Origin: Pseudomonas mucoides | GTDB lineage: Bacteria > Pseudomonadota > Gammaproteobacteria > Pseudomonadales > Pseudomonadaceae | Direction of reading: 5' to 3' | NCBI RefSeq assembly: GCF_015461845.1 | Contig: NZ_JACOPW010000002.1 | Span: 1-64,000, forward strand | Length of the DNA stretch: 64,000 nt | Made by a program: the position numbers and the translations under genes | Part shown: positions 51,222 to 62,423 of the stretch, piece after piece | Position numbering within the stretch: the first letter of the stretch is position 1 | Layout of the letters: the number at the start of each line of letters is the position of its first letter | Notes under the pieces: model-generated | What the model was told of the DNA's origin: nothing | Database searches by the model: none | Seen by the model: only the letters and a program-made list of their open reading frames with translations

Positions 51222-52673
51222 TCATTCCACAGCCGTGATGTCGTCGAGCTTCCAGCTTTTATCGAAGTAAGCTTCGGTCGGCGCGTACAGACGGAAATAG
51301 CTGAACCAGTGTTTGCCCGGTACGGTTTGCACCCAGTTGTTCTCGAAGCCTTTGGGCGCGGTCGGACCGAAATACAGGTCCACGGAGCCGTCATCATTCT
51401 TTTTCAGATCCTGACGGGACGACAGGTCGGCCTTGCGCTGCGGGTTATCGATCAGGCAACGGCTGTCGGTGTCGTACACCGTCATCGACCAGAACTGCTT
51501 GGCCGGCGGATTGGCGCCGACGTGCAGGCGATAATTCTTACTGCCGTCGAGCCAGTTGCCCTTGCTGTCGGTGTAGGCGCCCAGATAGGTCTGACCGAGG
51601 CCCGGGGTCTTGGAGACCATGCCCTTGGTGTTGGTGACCGCTTCGTAGAACCAGGCGCTGCGTTCCCACAACTGATCGTAATAGGCCACGCGCTGCGACG
51701 GTTCGGCGATATTCAGCACGGTGTCCCATTGACGGTCCGGCCAGTATTGCGCACCGGGGAACCGCTTGGCGAAGGTGTTGGCCTTGGCGATCAACTCGCC
51801 GACCTGGGCGCCTTGTTCCAGTGCCTTGCGCTGGTTGTCATTGGGGTTGAAGGGCTTGTCTTTCTCGATGCCGAGGCTGGCGAGCATGGCCATGTAGAAG
51901 CGGTCACGTTCGTTGACCGGTTCTTTCTGGATGATCTGGTGCAAGCGCTCCCAGTACGCCATCCCGCGCGGTTGGGTGCCGGACCAGGCTTTGCCCCCAG
52001 GGCTGAGCAGTTTGGTTTTGCTTGGCTCATTGCGCTGGGCGTACGGGTACATCTTGAAGTGTTCGACCAGTGCCTTGCCTTTGGCCGGGTCCGGATCAAG
52101 CACGCGGAAGCCCACCAGCACGTTCATGGTCTCCGATTTGGCCAGGTAGTACTTGCCGGCATCGGCGGGAGGTTCGGCACCCGGCGGCAGGACCAGGTAC
52201 TTGCCGCCCTTGCCTTTGTCCGGGCCGGTCTGGCCCATGTCGATGATCGCGCGTTGCCAGAAGTCCCCGACGCCGCCGGCAGTCGGGCCGGGTGGCAATT
52301 CGATCACCAGCGGCCCGGTTTCATTCAGGTCGACAAAACCGAGGATGTACGGCGTGGTGGCATTGGCGGTGATGACGCCCAGTTTGTCTTCATAACTGTT
52401 GAGCACCATCAGGTCGCCGCTGCGGGCGCCGAGTTTGTCGCGAAACTCTTCCTGCCATTGCGCGTAGGACACCAACGGCAGCGCCCAGAGGTAGCTCTGG
52501 GTGGCCTGCTGAAAATCCAGCTCCGCATAGAGTTGGGCGATCGATTCATGGGCGGGCAATTCGCCTTCCATCGCGATCTTGCCGATCCGCGTATCAAGAT
52601 CCTGGGCGCCAACGCCGCAGCTGACGAACATGGTCATCAGGCTGAAACCGGCCGCGCGAATTGCACCGTGCAT
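51222..52673 (-). CDS. Exported DUF1254/DUF1214 protein, copy 1
   Basis: The 483-residue protein has a signal peptide (MHGAIRAAGFSLMTMFVSCGVGAQ), a DUF1254 region (about 50-190; YLWALPLVSYAQWQEEF and TPYILGFVDLNETGPLVIELPPG) and a DUF1214 end (about 370-480; FWSMTVYDTDSRCLIDNP, GKHWFSYFRLYAPTEAYFDKSWKLDDI). It is a distant paralogue of the 468-residue neighbour, sharing NPxNR/NPQR-like and FWSxTxYD landmarks. It starts 9 bp after the end of the broken outer-membrane gene. Function unknown. Confidence 0.9.
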   Translation of the reverse strand: MHGAIRAAGFSLMTMFVSCGVGAQDLDTRIGKIAMEGELPAHESIAQLYAELDFQQATQSYLWALPLVSYAQWQEEFRDKLGARSGDLMVLNSYEDKLGVITANATTPYILGFVDLNETGPLVIELPPGPTAGGVGDFWQRAIIDMGQTGPDKGKGGKYLVLPPGAEPPADAGKYYLAKSETMNVLVGFRVLDPDPAKGKALVEHFKMYPYAQRNEPSKTKLLSPGGKAWSGTQPRGMAYWERLHQIIQKEPVNERDRFYMAMLASLGIEKDKPFNPNDNQRKALEQGAQVGELIAKANTFAKRFPGAQYWPDRQWDTVLNIAEPSQRVAYYDQLWERSAWFYEAVTNTKGMVSKTPGLGQTYLGAYTDSKGNWLDGSKNYRLHVGANPPAKQFWSMTVYDTDSRCLIDNPQRKADLSSRQDLKKNDDGSVDLYFGPTAPKGFENNWVQTVPGKHWFSYFRLYAPTEAYFDKSWKLDDITAVE

Positions 52674-52682
52674 AAAGAGTCC

Positions 52683-53247
52683 TTATTTACCGAACGTAAC
52701 GTTGATCCCGGCGAACAATGTGAACTGCGGCAAGCCATCGCCTTTGCGTTCCACCGTCCACTGCGGCTCGATGAATGCGTTAAGAATATTAGTCACGGAT
52801 TTGCACGCCGTGCCGCCAGCCCAGCAGGCCGCGAGGTGAGGAGTCGAGGGCCGCGGCCGTCAGGCCTGCTTGCCACTTGCCTGTGCCCAATTTGTCCTGC
52901 TCAGCGGTCGGCGCGGTGATTTGCGGGCCGATGCCCGGCTGTACGCCGTCGGTCTTGGGGATGAAGATGTCGAACAGGTTGAGGTCGCCGATGCCGGTGC
53001 TACAGCCGCTGTGCGGGTCGGGTCGGGTGCTGATCGGCAAGGTGCCGCGCAGCAAGCCATCGTTGGTGTGGACGTCGGTGTCGTAGCGCTTGGGGGTGTA
53101 GTAATCCAGAAGGTTGGCGCCAGGGGCCAGACTCAACGGGTTGTTACTTTTGTTGGCTACGTCGGCGTTATCGGCGAACGCACAAACGACAGGCGTAAAC
53201 CATGCCGCCATCAGCAACAAAGCGTTTTTTTCCATAGCGGCTAACAT
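52683..53247 (-). pseudogene. Broken outer-membrane protein gene (deletion plus frameshift)
   Basis: The first part (start 53247, RBS GGGGGAA) encodes a signal peptide (ending VVCAFA) and a barrel N-terminus: SLAPGANLLDYYTPKRYD, GIGDLNLFDIFIPKTDGVQPGIGP, LGTGKWQAGLTAAALDSSPRGLLGW. The frame then runs into a stop at 52789. In a different frame, a typical barrel end is open up to the TAA at 52683: ILNAFIEPQWTVERKGDGLPQFTLFAGINVTFGK. Intact relatives, recalled as the family misnamed neuromedin U, have about 100 more residues between these parts. An internal deletion with frameshift is therefore likely. Overall length is about 60 percent of normal. Confidence 0.8.
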
Positions 53248-53475
53248 GATTCCCCCGGTTCCTTGGTGGCTCATTGGTCGACTCGGCACTTCCCGGCCGT
53301 TGTTGTGTAATCTCTTTCCGATCAAGCCTGTAGGAATGATCTGAAGCTAGCAGCTAACCATAACTTAGCCAATCCAATGAGTTTTTTCTTTCGAATTGTG
53401 TGCAAAATCTCGCAGTTTTTTGTACTGATAAGTTAAAGCGAAACTTGTCCGGCATTCGAATAGAGGTTGAACGAA
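53248..53475. promoter_or_regulatory. AT-rich upstream region of the exported-protein operon
   Basis: No gene is visible. The segment from about 53340 to 53450 is AT-rich with runs such as GAGTTTTTTCTTTCG and GCAGTTTTTTGTAC, standing out from the GC-rich surroundings. It probably holds the promoter of the leftward operon that begins with the broken barrel gene. No operator could be named. Confidence 0.45.
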
Positions 53476-53480
53476 ACCCT

Positions 53481-53555
53481 GTGGGAGCGAGCCCGCTCGC
53501 GATAGCGTTGTGTCAGGCAAATCGCTCTCGCGAGCAGGCTCACTCCTACATTAAG
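53481..53555. repeat. Paired inverted REP element
   Basis: Units TGTGGGAGCGAGCCCGCTCG and GCGAGCAGGCTCACTCCTACA are inverted around a short spacer. It lies 6 bp beyond the YCII gene stop. Confidence 0.85.
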
Positions 53556-53561
53556 TAATGC

Positions 53562-53987
<426 letters not shown>

Positions 53988-54221
53988 GGTGTTATCTCCG
54001 GTGGAGGTGGGGGATTCACTACATGGTCGAATGACGACAGTGCAATTCGACAGGTCAATGATAGATTTCAGGCAACGCAATACCTGTGGCAACGAGGTGT
54101 TGATTGAAGGTTGGCCAAAACACTTCACGATTTGTATCTGGGCATAGGTCGCCAGCCCATTTCGTGGTTAACTTTGCCCTCTCCGAGATTCTTTACCACA
54201 ACGTTCAGAAGGACTCCGTTC

Positions 54222-54722
54222 ATGGCTCAAGTCACCCTTAAAGGCAACCCGGTTCAAGTCAACGGCCAACTGCCACAAGCCGGTTCCAAGGCGCCAGCCT
54301 TTTCCCTGGTTGCCGGCAATCTGTCCGACGTGACCCTGGCGAGCTTCGCCGGCAAGCGCAAAGTGCTGAACATCTTCCCAAGCGTCGACACCCCGACCTG
54401 CGCTACTTCGGTTCGCAAGTTCAACGCCCAGGCAAACGATGTCGCCAACACCGTTGTACTGTGCATCTCCGCTGACCTGCCGTTCGCCCAGGCACGCTTC
54501 TGCGGCGCCGAAGGCCTGGAAAACGTGCAAAACCTGTCGACCCTGCGTGGTGCCGAGTTCATCGAGAACTACGGTGTTGCCATCGCTGACGGTCCGCTCA
54601 AAGGCCTGACCGCTCGTGCGGTCGTGGTTCTGGATGAGAACGACAACGTGCTTCACAGCGAGTTGGTCAAGGAAATCGCTGAAGAACCGAACTACGAAGC
54701 GGCACTTTCCGTTCTGAAGTAA
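54222..54722 (+). CDS. tpx: Thiol peroxidase
   Basis: The 166-residue atypical two-cysteine peroxiredoxin has peroxidatic Cys60 in [14 protein letters not shown] and resolving Cys94 in ARFCGAEGL, one residue offset from the E. coli enzyme. It reduces hydrogen peroxide and alkyl hydroperoxides with electrons from thioredoxin. AGAAGGA lies before the ATG at 54222; the longer upstream frame is not conserved-looking. It is a single-gene unit closed by the terminator at 54743. Confidence 0.97.
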   Translation: MAQVTLKGNPVQVNGQLPQAGSKAPAFSLVAGNLSDVTLASFAGKRKVLNIFPSVDTPTCATSVRKFNAQANDVANTVVLCISADLPFAQARFCGAEGLENVQNLSTLRGAEFIENYGVAIADGPLKGLTARAVVVLDENDNVLHSELVKEIAEEPNYEAALSVLK

Positions 54723-54742
54723 GCGGCGTCATTACAATTGTT

Positions 54743-54770
54743 AACGGCCTGGCCCTGTCCAGGCCGTTTT
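54743..54770 (+). terminator. Rho-independent terminator after tpx
   Basis: A 10-bp stem AACGGCCTGG / CCAGGCCGTT with a 6-nt loop is followed by a short T-run, 20 bp after the tpx stop. Confidence 0.85.
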
Positions 54771-54901
54771 CATTTGTGCTTCAGTGCCTTAGACAAATCT
54801 CCTGTTACGTAAGCCGAAGGTAAATTGCCGGTAAAGCCGCTTTGCTTAATAGCCGCCAGTGCTTATCGTTCAGCCTCATGTAAAAGAAGCCCACGCGCCC
54901 A

Positions 54902-56218
54902 ATGGTTGATTATTCAATGCGATCCTCCGCTTCCCGTAGTCCTCGTCGCTGGCTGTTCGGCCTGCTTGTCCTGTTGGTCATCGCTGGCGTGTGCTGGAAA
55001 TTCTGGCCCACCGGTGCTGCTCAAAAGGAGGGCGCAGGGCAGAAAGCCGTGGCCGGTCATACCGGCAGGTCCGGAGGGATGCGCCCAGGGTTCGGCGGGG
55101 CGACTGGCCCGGTGCCCGTGCGCGTTGCGCCTGCGGTCAAGGGTGACTTCCCGCTGTATTACAAGGCGCTGGGCACCGTGACTGCGCTGAACACCATCAA
55201 CGTGCGCAGTCGTGTGGGCGGCGAGTTGACCAAGGTGGCGTTCGAGGAAGGGCAAATGGTCAAGGCCGGCGATTTGCTGGCTGAAATCGACCCGCGTCCG
55301 TATCAGAACGCCTTGCTCCAGGCCGAAGGCACGTTGCTGCAGAACCAGGCGCAACTGAAAAACGCTCAGGTCGATGTCGAGCGTTATCGAGGGCTGTTCA
55401 AGGAAGACAGTATCGCCAAGCAAACCCTGGACACTGCCGAGGCGTTGGTTGGTCAGTATCTGGGCACCGTCAAGACCAATCAGGCGGCGGTCAACGACGC
55501 CAAGCTCAATCTCGAATTCACCAGGATCCGCGCGCCGATTACCGGGCGTGTCGGTTTGCGTCAGCTTGATGTCGGCAACCTGGTCGCCGCCAATGACACC
55601 ACGGCGCTGGCGATCATCACCCAGACCCAACCGATCAGCGTCGCCTTCACCTTGCCGGAAAACAACCTTGACGTGGTATTGGCCCGCTATCGCACCGGCG
55701 CCAAACTGCCCGTCGAAGCCTGGGACCGCAGCGACACCAAACTGCAGGCCACTGGTGTCTTGCAGAGCCTGGACAACCAGATCGACACCACCACAGGCAC
55801 CCTGAAATTCAAGGCGCGCTACGACAACCGCGATCAGACCCTGTTCCCTAATCAGTTCGTCAACGTCCACTTGCTGGCCGACACCCTCAAGGGGGTGGTG
55901 CTCGCACCGTCGGCGGCGATTCAGTTTGGCACCAACGGCACCTTCGCCTATGCGCTGGACGGCGACAAGAAGGTCACGATCCGTCAGTTGAAAGTCGGCG
56001 CCAGCGATGGCACGAACACTGTGATCACTGAAGGCCTGGCGCCCGGGGATCGTGTGGTCCTGGAAGGCACCGACCGCTTGAAGGAAGGCAGCGAAGTCGA
56101 AGTGGTCAATAGCCCCGAGGACGTGCCTGCTACCCCGACCGGTCACCTGCAAGGCAAATCGGCGGCGGACGCCAATGAGCCGGCCGCTACCGACAAGGCG
56201 AAAAAGGGCGGCGCATGA
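54902..56218 (+). CDS. muxA: MuxA, periplasmic adaptor of the MuxABC-OpmB efflux pump
   Basis: The 438-residue membrane-fusion protein has one N-terminal helix (about 18-33), a lipoyl/barrel-sandwich hybrid ([34 protein letters not shown]), a coiled-coil hairpin (about 135-195), and beta-barrel and membrane-proximal domains. It links the inner-membrane RND pump to OpmB. It is the first gene of muxA-muxB-muxC-opmB, the Pseudomonas counterpart of mdtABC. The start at 54902 is weakly supported by AGAAGC; an ATG five codons later is possible. Its stop overlaps muxB as ATGA. Confidence 0.94.
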   Translation: MVDYSMRSSASRSPRRWLFGLLVLLVIAGVCWKFWPTGAAQKEGAGQKAVAGHTGRSGGMRPGFGGATGPVPVRVAPAVKGDFPLYYKALGTVTALNTINVRSRVGGELTKVAFEEGQMVKAGDLLAEIDPRPYQNALLQAEGTLLQNQAQLKNAQVDVERYRGLFKEDSIAKQTLDTAEALVGQYLGTVKTNQAAVNDAKLNLEFTRIRAPITGRVGLRQLDVGNLVAANDTTALAIITQTQPISVAFTLPENNLDVVLARYRTGAKLPVEAWDRSDTKLQATGVLQSLDNQIDTTTGTLKFKARYDNRDQTLFPNQFVNVHLLADTLKGVVLAPSAAIQFGTNGTFAYALDGDKKVTIRQLKVGASDGTNTVITEGLAPGDRVVLEGTDRLKEGSEVEVVNSPEDVPATPTGHLQGKSAADANEPAATDKAKKGGA

Positions 56219-59200
56219 ACATCTCGCGGCTGTTCATCCTTCGTCCGGTCGCCACGACCCTGAGCATGCTGGCCATTGTACTGGCCGGTTTGATCGCCTA
56301 TCGGTTGCTGCCGGTGTCGGCGTTGCCCCAGGTCGATTACCCGACGATCCGCGTCATGACGCTGTATCCCGGCGCCAGCCCGGATGTCATGACCAGCGCA
56401 GTCACTGCGCCACTGGAGCGTCAGTTCGGGCAAATGCCCGGCCTGACCCAGATGGCGTCGACCAGTTCGGGCGGCGCCTCGGTGCTGACCTTGCGGTTCA
56501 GCCTCGACATCAACATGGATGTCGCCGAACAGCAGGTGCAAGCCGCGATCAACGCCGCGACCAATTTGCTGCCCAAGGACCTGCCGGCACCGCCGGTGTA
56601 CAACAAGGTCAACCCGGCGGACACCCCGGTGCTGACCCTGGCCATTACGTCCAAAACCATGCTGTTGCCCAAGCTCAATGACCTGGTCGACACGCGCATG
56701 GCCCAGAAAATCGCCCAGATCAGCGGTGTTGGCATGGTCAGCATTGCTGGCGGCCAGCGTCAGGCGGTGCGGATCAAGGTCAATCCCGAGGCCCTCGCGG
56801 CCAACGGTCTGAACCTGTCGGACGTGCGCACGCTGATCGGCGCTTCCAACGTCAACCAGCCCAAGGGCAACTTCGACGGCCCGACCCGGGTGTCGATGCT
56901 CGATGCCAACGATCAACTGACGTCGCCCAAGGACTACGCCAACCTGATCCTGGCTTATGCCAACGGCGCGCCGTTGCGGCTCAAGGACGTGGCGGAAATC
57001 GTCGACGGTGCGGAAAACGAACGCCTGGCGGCATGGGCCAATGAAAACCAGGCCGTGCTGCTGAACATTCAGCGCCAGCCGGGTGCCAACGTGATCGAGG
57101 TGGTCGACCGGATCAAGGCGTTACTGCCGAGCATCACTGACAACCTGCCGGCCGGTCTCGACGTCACCGTGCTGACCGACCGCACCCAGACCATTCGGGC
57201 CTCGGTCAAAGACGTGCAGCACGAGTTGCTGATCGCCATTGCCTTGGTGGTGATGGTGACCTTTCTGTTTCTGCGCCGTGCCAGTGCGACGATCATTCCA
57301 TCGATTGCCGTGCCGCTGTCGTTGGTCGGTACGTTCGGCGTGATGTACCTCGCCGGGTTTTCGGTCAATAACCTGACCCTGATGGCCCTCACCATCGCCA
57401 CCGGTTTTGTGGTGGACGATGCGATCGTGATGCTGGAGAACATTTCCAGGTTTATCGAAGAAGGGGACACTCCGTTGAATGCGGCGCTCAAAGGCGCGAA
57501 GCAGATCGGTTTCACCCTGATTTCCCTGACCCTGTCGCTGATCGCGGTATTGATCCCGCTGCTGTTCATGGCCGACGTGGTAGGGCGCTTGTTCCGCGAG
57601 TTTGCGATCACGCTGGCGGTGGCGATCCTGATTTCGCTGGTCGTGTCCCTGACCCTGACGCCGATGATGTGCGCGCGATTGCTCAAGCGTGAACCGAAGG
57701 AAGAAGAGCAGGGGCGTTTCTACCGGGCCAGCGGCGCGGCGATTGACTGGATGATCGCGGCCTACGGGCGCAAATTGCAGTGGGTGCTCAAGCACCAGCC
57801 GCTGACATTGCTGGTGGCCATCGGCACGCTGGCGTTGACCGTATTCCTCTACATGGTGGTGCCCAAGGGCTTCTTCCCGGTGCAGGACACGGGGGTGATC
57901 CAGGGCATTTCCGAGGCGCCGCAGTCGATTTCCTTCGCGGCGATGAGCGATCGTCAACAGGCGCTGGCCAAGGTAGTCCTCGCCGATCCAGCGGTGGAAA
58001 GCCTGTCGTCCTACATCGGTGTCGACGGTGACAACTCGACGCTGAACAGCGGGCGCCTGCTGATCAATCTCAAGTCCCACAGCGACCGTGATCTGAGTGC
58101 GACCCAGGTGATTGCCCGCCTGCAACCGCAACTGGACAAGCTGGTCGGCATCCGCCTGTTCATGCAGCCGGTGCAGGACCTGACCATCGAAGACCGTGTC
58201 AGCCGCACGCAATATCAGTTCAGCATGTCGTCCCCGGATTCGGAATTGCTCGCCCTGTGGAGCGGTCGTCTGGTCGATGCATTGTCCCACCGGCCAGAAC
58301 TGACCGACGTTGCCAGCGATTTGCAGGACAAGGGCTTGCAGGTCTATCTGGTGATTGACCGCGATGCCGCTTCACGGGTCGGGGTCTCGGTGTCGAACAT
58401 TACCGATGCGCTCTACGATGCTTTCGGTCAGCGGCAGATTTCGACCATCTACACCCAGGCCAGCCAGTACCGCGTGGTTCTGCAATCGCAGTCCGGGGAG
58501 AGGATCGGTCCGGATGCGCTGAATCAGATTCACGTGAAAACCACGGACGGCGGGCAGGTTCGCCTGTCCAGCCTGGCGCACATCGAAGAGCGTCAGGCGC
58601 AACTGGCAATCACCCACATCGGCCAGTTCCCGGCGGTGATGATGTCGTTCAACCTGGCGCCGGGTGTGGCGCTGGGGCATGCGGTCGAGATCATCGACCA
58701 GGTGCAGAAAGACATCGGCATGCCGATTGGCGTGCAGACCCAGTTCCAAGGGGCGGCCGAGGCGTTCCAGGCGTCGCTGTCCAGCACCTTGCTGCTGATT
58801 CTGGCCGCGGTGGTGACCATGTACATCGTGCTCGGCGTGCTGTACGAGAGCTATATCCACCCGATCACCATTCTCTCGACCTTGCCGTCTGCGGCGGTCG
58901 GCGCCTTGCTGGCATTGATCCTGAGCGGCAATGACCTGGGCATGATCGCGATCATCGGCATTATTTTGCTGATCGGTATCGTGAAAAAGAACGCGATCAT
59001 GATGATCGACTTCGCCCTCGATGCAGAGCGCAATCAGGGCATGGACCCGGAAACCGCGATCTATCAAGCCGCGTTGCTGCGCTTCCGGCCGATTCTGATG
59101 ACGACGCTGGCAGCGTTGTTTGGCGCGGTGCCGCTGATGCTGGCCACCGGCTCCGGCGCAGAATTGCGTCAGCCGCTGGGTCTGGTGATGGTCGGTGGGT

Positions 59201-59319
59201 TGCTGGTGAGCCAGGTGCTGACCTTGTTCACCACGCCTGTCATCTATTTGTACTTCGACCGACTCGGCCGGCGCTGGGGCCACAAGGCTGACACCGTGGA
59301 AGCGGTAGAACAGCCATGA
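56215..59319 (+). CDS. muxB: MuxB, RND multidrug efflux pump subunit
   Basis: The 1,034-residue inner-membrane pump begins [21 protein letters not shown]. It has twelve helices, two large periplasmic porter domains and the proton-relay aspartates in [14 protein letters not shown] (about 400-413). With MuxC it forms a mixed RND trimer, as MdtB and MdtC do in E. coli. The P. aeruginosa system has been linked to export of aztreonam, novobiocin, macrolides and tetracycline. It is coupled to muxA and muxC by 4-bp overlaps. Confidence 0.96.
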   Translation: MNISRLFILRPVATTLSMLAIVLAGLIAYRLLPVSALPQVDYPTIRVMTLYPGASPDVMTSAVTAPLERQFGQMPGLTQMASTSSGGASVLTLRFSLDINMDVAEQQVQAAINAATNLLPKDLPAPPVYNKVNPADTPVLTLAITSKTMLLPKLNDLVDTRMAQKIAQISGVGMVSIAGGQRQAVRIKVNPEALAANGLNLSDVRTLIGASNVNQPKGNFDGPTRVSMLDANDQLTSPKDYANLILAYANGAPLRLKDVAEIVDGAENERLAAWANENQAVLLNIQRQPGANVIEVVDRIKALLPSITDNLPAGLDVTVLTDRTQTIRASVKDVQHELLIAIALVVMVTFLFLRRASATIIPSIAVPLSLVGTFGVMYLAGFSVNNLTLMALTIATGFVVDDAIVMLENISRFIEEGDTPLNAALKGAKQIGFTLISLTLSLIAVLIPLLFMADVVGRLFREFAITLAVAILISLVVSLTLTPMMCARLLKREPKEEEQGRFYRASGAAIDWMIAAYGRKLQWVLKHQPLTLLVAIGTLALTVFLYMVVPKGFFPVQDTGVIQGISEAPQSISFAAMSDRQQALAKVVLADPAVESLSSYIGVDGDNSTLNSGRLLINLKSHSDRDLSATQVIARLQPQLDKLVGIRLFMQPVQDLTIEDRVSRTQYQFSMSSPDSELLALWSGRLVDALSHRPELTDVASDLQDKGLQVYLVIDRDAASRVGVSVSNITDALYDAFGQRQISTIYTQASQYRVVLQSQSGERIGPDALNQIHVKTTDGGQVRLSSLAHIEERQAQLAITHIGQFPAVMMSFNLAPGVALGHAVEIIDQVQKDIGMPIGVQTQFQGAAEAFQASLSSTLLLILAAVVTMYIVLGVLYESYIHPITILSTLPSAAVGALLALILSGNDLGMIAIIGIILLIGIVKKNAIMMIDFALDAERNQGMDPETAIYQAALLRFRPILMTTLAALFGAVPLMLATGSGAELRQPLGLVMVGGLLVSQVLTLFTTPVIYLYFDRLGRRWGHKADTVEAVEQP

Positions 59320-62300
59320 ACCTGTCCGGACCGTTCATCAAGCGCCCGGTCGCAACGATGTTGCTGAGCCTGGCGATCATGCTGCTGGGCGGGGTGAGTT
59401 TCGGCCTGTTGCCGGTATCGCCGTTGCCGCAAATGGATTTCCCGGTGATCGTGGTGCAGGCCAGCCTTCCCGGCGCGAGCCCCGAGGTCATGGCCTCGAC
59501 CGTGGCCACGCCGCTGGAACGATCCTTCGGCGCCATCGCCGGGGTCAACACCATGAGCAGCCGTTCCAGCCAGGGCTCGACCCGGGTGATCCTGCAATTT
59601 GACCTCGACCGCGACATCAACGGCGCGGCGCGGGAAGTGCAAGCGGCGATCAACGCCTCGCGCAACCTGCTGCCGAGCGGGATGCGCAGCATGCCGACCT
59701 ACAAGAAGGTCAACCCCTCCCAGGCGCCGATCATGGTGCTGTCGCTGACGTCGGATGTGCTGGAAAAGGGCCAGCTCTACGATTTGGCCTCGACCATCCT
59801 GTCTCAGAGCCTGTCGCAGGTGCAGGGCGTGGGCGAAGTACAGATCGGCGGCAGTTCGTTGCCCGCGGTGCGTATCGAGCTCGAACCGCAAGCCCTCAAC
59901 CAGTACGGCGTGGCCCTCGACGATGTGCGCAACACCATTGCCAACGCCAACGTGCGCCGGCCGAAGGGCTCGGTCGAAGATGGCGAGCGGTTATGGCAGG
60001 TCCAGGCCAACGATCAACTGGAAAAAGCCAAGGATTACGAGTCGCTGATCATCCATTACAACGGCGGTGCAGCCTTGCGCCTCAAGGATGTGGCGAAGGT
60101 CAGCGACGGCGTCGAGGACCGCTACAACAGCGGGTTCTTCAACGACGACGCGGCGGTGCTGCTGGTGATCAACCGCCAGGCCGGCGCCAACATCATCGAG
60201 ACGGTCAATGAAATCAAGGCACAGCTGCCAGCGTTGCAGGCGGTACTGCCGGCCAGCGTCAAGCTGAACCTGGCGATGGACCGCTCGCCGGTGATCAAGG
60301 CGACCCTGCATGAAGCGGAAATGACCCTGCTGATCGCCGTGACGCTGGTGATTCTGGTGGTGTTCCTGTTCCTCGGTAATTTCCGTGCCTCGCTGATCCC
60401 GACGCTGGCGGTGCCAGTGTCGCTGGTCGGCACCTTTGCGGTGATGTACCTCTACGGATTCTCGCTCAACAACCTGTCGCTGATGGCGCTGATCCTCGCC
60501 ACCGGGCTGGTGGTCGACGATGCCATCGTGGTGCTGGAGAACATCTCCCGGCACATCGACGAAGGCGTGCCGCCGATGAAGGCCGCGTACCTCGGTGCTC
60601 AGGAAGTCGGGTTTACCTTGCTGTCGATGAACGTCTCGCTGGTGGCGGTGTTCCTGTCGATCCTGTTCATGGGCGGGATCATCGAGAGCCTGTTCCGCGA
60701 GTTTTCCATCACTCTGGCCGCGTCCATCGTGGTGTCGCTGGTGGTCTCGCTGACCCTGACGCCAATGCTCTGTGCCCGTTGGCTGAAGCCACACACGCCA
60801 GGCCAGGAAAACCGATTGCAGCGCTGGAGCCAGCGCGCCAACGAATGGATGGTCGGCAAATACGCCACCAGCCTCGATTGGGTATTGCGTCACCGTCGAC
60901 TGACCTTGCTCAGCCTGTTGGTGACGATTGGCGTGAACATTGCGCTGTATGTGGTTGTTCCTAAAACATTTCTTCCGCAACAAGACACCGGTCAACTGAT
61001 TGGTTTTGTGCGCGGTGACGACGGCCTGTCGTTCAACGTAATGCAGCCGAAGATGGAAACCTTCCGCCGTGCCGTACTCAAGGACGACGCGGTGGAAAGC
61101 GTCGCCGGGTTCATCGGCGGCACGAACGGCACCAACAATGCCGTCATGATCGTGCGACTCAAACCGATCAAGGAACGCAGCATTTCCGCGCAGAAAGTCA
61201 TCGAGCGCCTGCGCAAGGAAATGCCCAAGGTTCCCGGCGCACAGCTGATGTTGATGGCGGACCAGGACCTGCAGTTTGGCGGTGGCCGCGAACAAACCTC
61301 GTCGCAGTACTCCTACATCCTGCAAAGCGGTGATCTGGGGGCATTGCGCGAGTGGTACCCGAAAGTCGTCACCGCGCTCAAGGCGTTGCCGGAATTGACG
61401 GCGATCGACGCTCGGGAAGGTCGCGGTGCGCGGCAGGTCACGCTGATCGTCGATCGCGATCAGGCCAAGCGCCTGGGTGTCGACATGAGCATGGTCACGG
61501 CTGTACTGAACAACGCCTACAGCCAGCGGCAGATTTCGACGATTTACGACAGCCTCAACCAGTATCAGGTGGTGATGGAGGTCGACCCGAAATACGCCCA
61601 GGACCCGGTGACGCTCAAGCAAGTGCAGGTGATCACCGCCGATGGCGCGCGGATTCCGTTGTCGACCATCGCTCACTACGAAAACAGCCTGGAAGACGAT
61701 CGGGTCAGCCACGAAGGTCAGTTTGCCTCCGAAAGCCTGTCGTTCGACATGGCAGAAGGCGTGACGGTCGAGCAGGGCACCGCTGCCATCGAACGGGCGA
61801 TTGCCAAAGTCGGTTTGCCTGAAGACGTGATCGCGAAAATGGCCGGCACCGCCGATGCGTTCGCCGCCACCCAGAAGAGCCAGCCCTGGATGATTCTCGG
61901 CGCACTGCTGGCGGTTTATCTGGTGTTGGGTGTGCTGTATGAAAGCTACATCCATCCGCTGACCATTCTGTCCACCTTGCCGTCAGCCGGGGTCGGCGCG
62001 TTGCTGTCGATCTACGCGCTGGGCGGCGAGTTCAGCCTGATCTCGTTGCTGGGGCTGTTTCTGCTGATCGGCGTGGTGAAGAAAAACGCCATTCTGATGA
62101 TCGACCTCGCACTGCAACTTGAACGCCATCAAGGCCTGGCACCGTTGGAGTCGATTCGCAGTGCGTGCCTGCAACGTTTGCGTCCGATCCTGATGACCAC
62201 CCTGGCGGCGATCCTCGGCGCCGTGCCGTTGCTGCTGAGCCGGGCCGAAGGGGCGGAAATGCGCCAGCCACTGGGCTTGACGATTATTGGCGGGCTGATC

Positions 62301-62423
62301 TTCAGCCAGGTGTTGACCCTTTACACCACCCCGGTGGTTTACCTCTATCTCGACAAACTGCGCCATCGCTTCAATAAATGGCGTGGGGTGCGTACCGATG
62401 CTGCTCTGGAAACTCCGCTATGA
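59316..62423 (+). CDS. muxC: MuxC, RND multidrug efflux pump subunit
   Basis: The 1,035-residue inner-membrane pump begins [21 protein letters not shown] and has the same fold as MuxB. Proton-relay aspartates lie in [14 protein letters not shown], and [17 protein letters not shown] is in the C-terminal bundle. It is a clear paralogue of MuxB from an ancient duplication. Its start and stop both overlap the neighbouring genes by 4 bp, so all four products are made in fixed ratio from one mRNA. Confidence 0.96.
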   Translation: MNLSGPFIKRPVATMLLSLAIMLLGGVSFGLLPVSPLPQMDFPVIVVQASLPGASPEVMASTVATPLERSFGAIAGVNTMSSRSSQGSTRVILQFDLDRDINGAAREVQAAINASRNLLPSGMRSMPTYKKVNPSQAPIMVLSLTSDVLEKGQLYDLASTILSQSLSQVQGVGEVQIGGSSLPAVRIELEPQALNQYGVALDDVRNTIANANVRRPKGSVEDGERLWQVQANDQLEKAKDYESLIIHYNGGAALRLKDVAKVSDGVEDRYNSGFFNDDAAVLLVINRQAGANIIETVNEIKAQLPALQAVLPASVKLNLAMDRSPVIKATLHEAEMTLLIAVTLVILVVFLFLGNFRASLIPTLAVPVSLVGTFAVMYLYGFSLNNLSLMALILATGLVVDDAIVVLENISRHIDEGVPPMKAAYLGAQEVGFTLLSMNVSLVAVFLSILFMGGIIESLFREFSITLAASIVVSLVVSLTLTPMLCARWLKPHTPGQENRLQRWSQRANEWMVGKYATSLDWVLRHRRLTLLSLLVTIGVNIALYVVVPKTFLPQQDTGQLIGFVRGDDGLSFNVMQPKMETFRRAVLKDDAVESVAGFIGGTNGTNNAVMIVRLKPIKERSISAQKVIERLRKEMPKVPGAQLMLMADQDLQFGGGREQTSSQYSYILQSGDLGALREWYPKVVTALKALPELTAIDAREGRGARQVTLIVDRDQAKRLGVDMSMVTAVLNNAYSQRQISTIYDSLNQYQVVMEVDPKYAQDPVTLKQVQVITADGARIPLSTIAHYENSLEDDRVSHEGQFASESLSFDMAEGVTVEQGTAAIERAIAKVGLPEDVIAKMAGTADAFAATQKSQPWMILGALLAVYLVLGVLYESYIHPLTILSTLPSAGVGALLSIYALGGEFSLISLLGLFLLIGVVKKNAILMIDLALQLERHQGLAPLESIRSACLQRLRPILMTTLAAILGAVPLLLSRAEGAEMRQPLGLTIIGGLIFSQVLTLYTTPVVYLYLDKLRHRFNKWRGVRTDAALETPL

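Noticed and set aside
59991..61955. 654-codon open frame opposite muxC
   Set aside because: Shadow of muxC with low-complexity His/Gln/Arg content and no start context.
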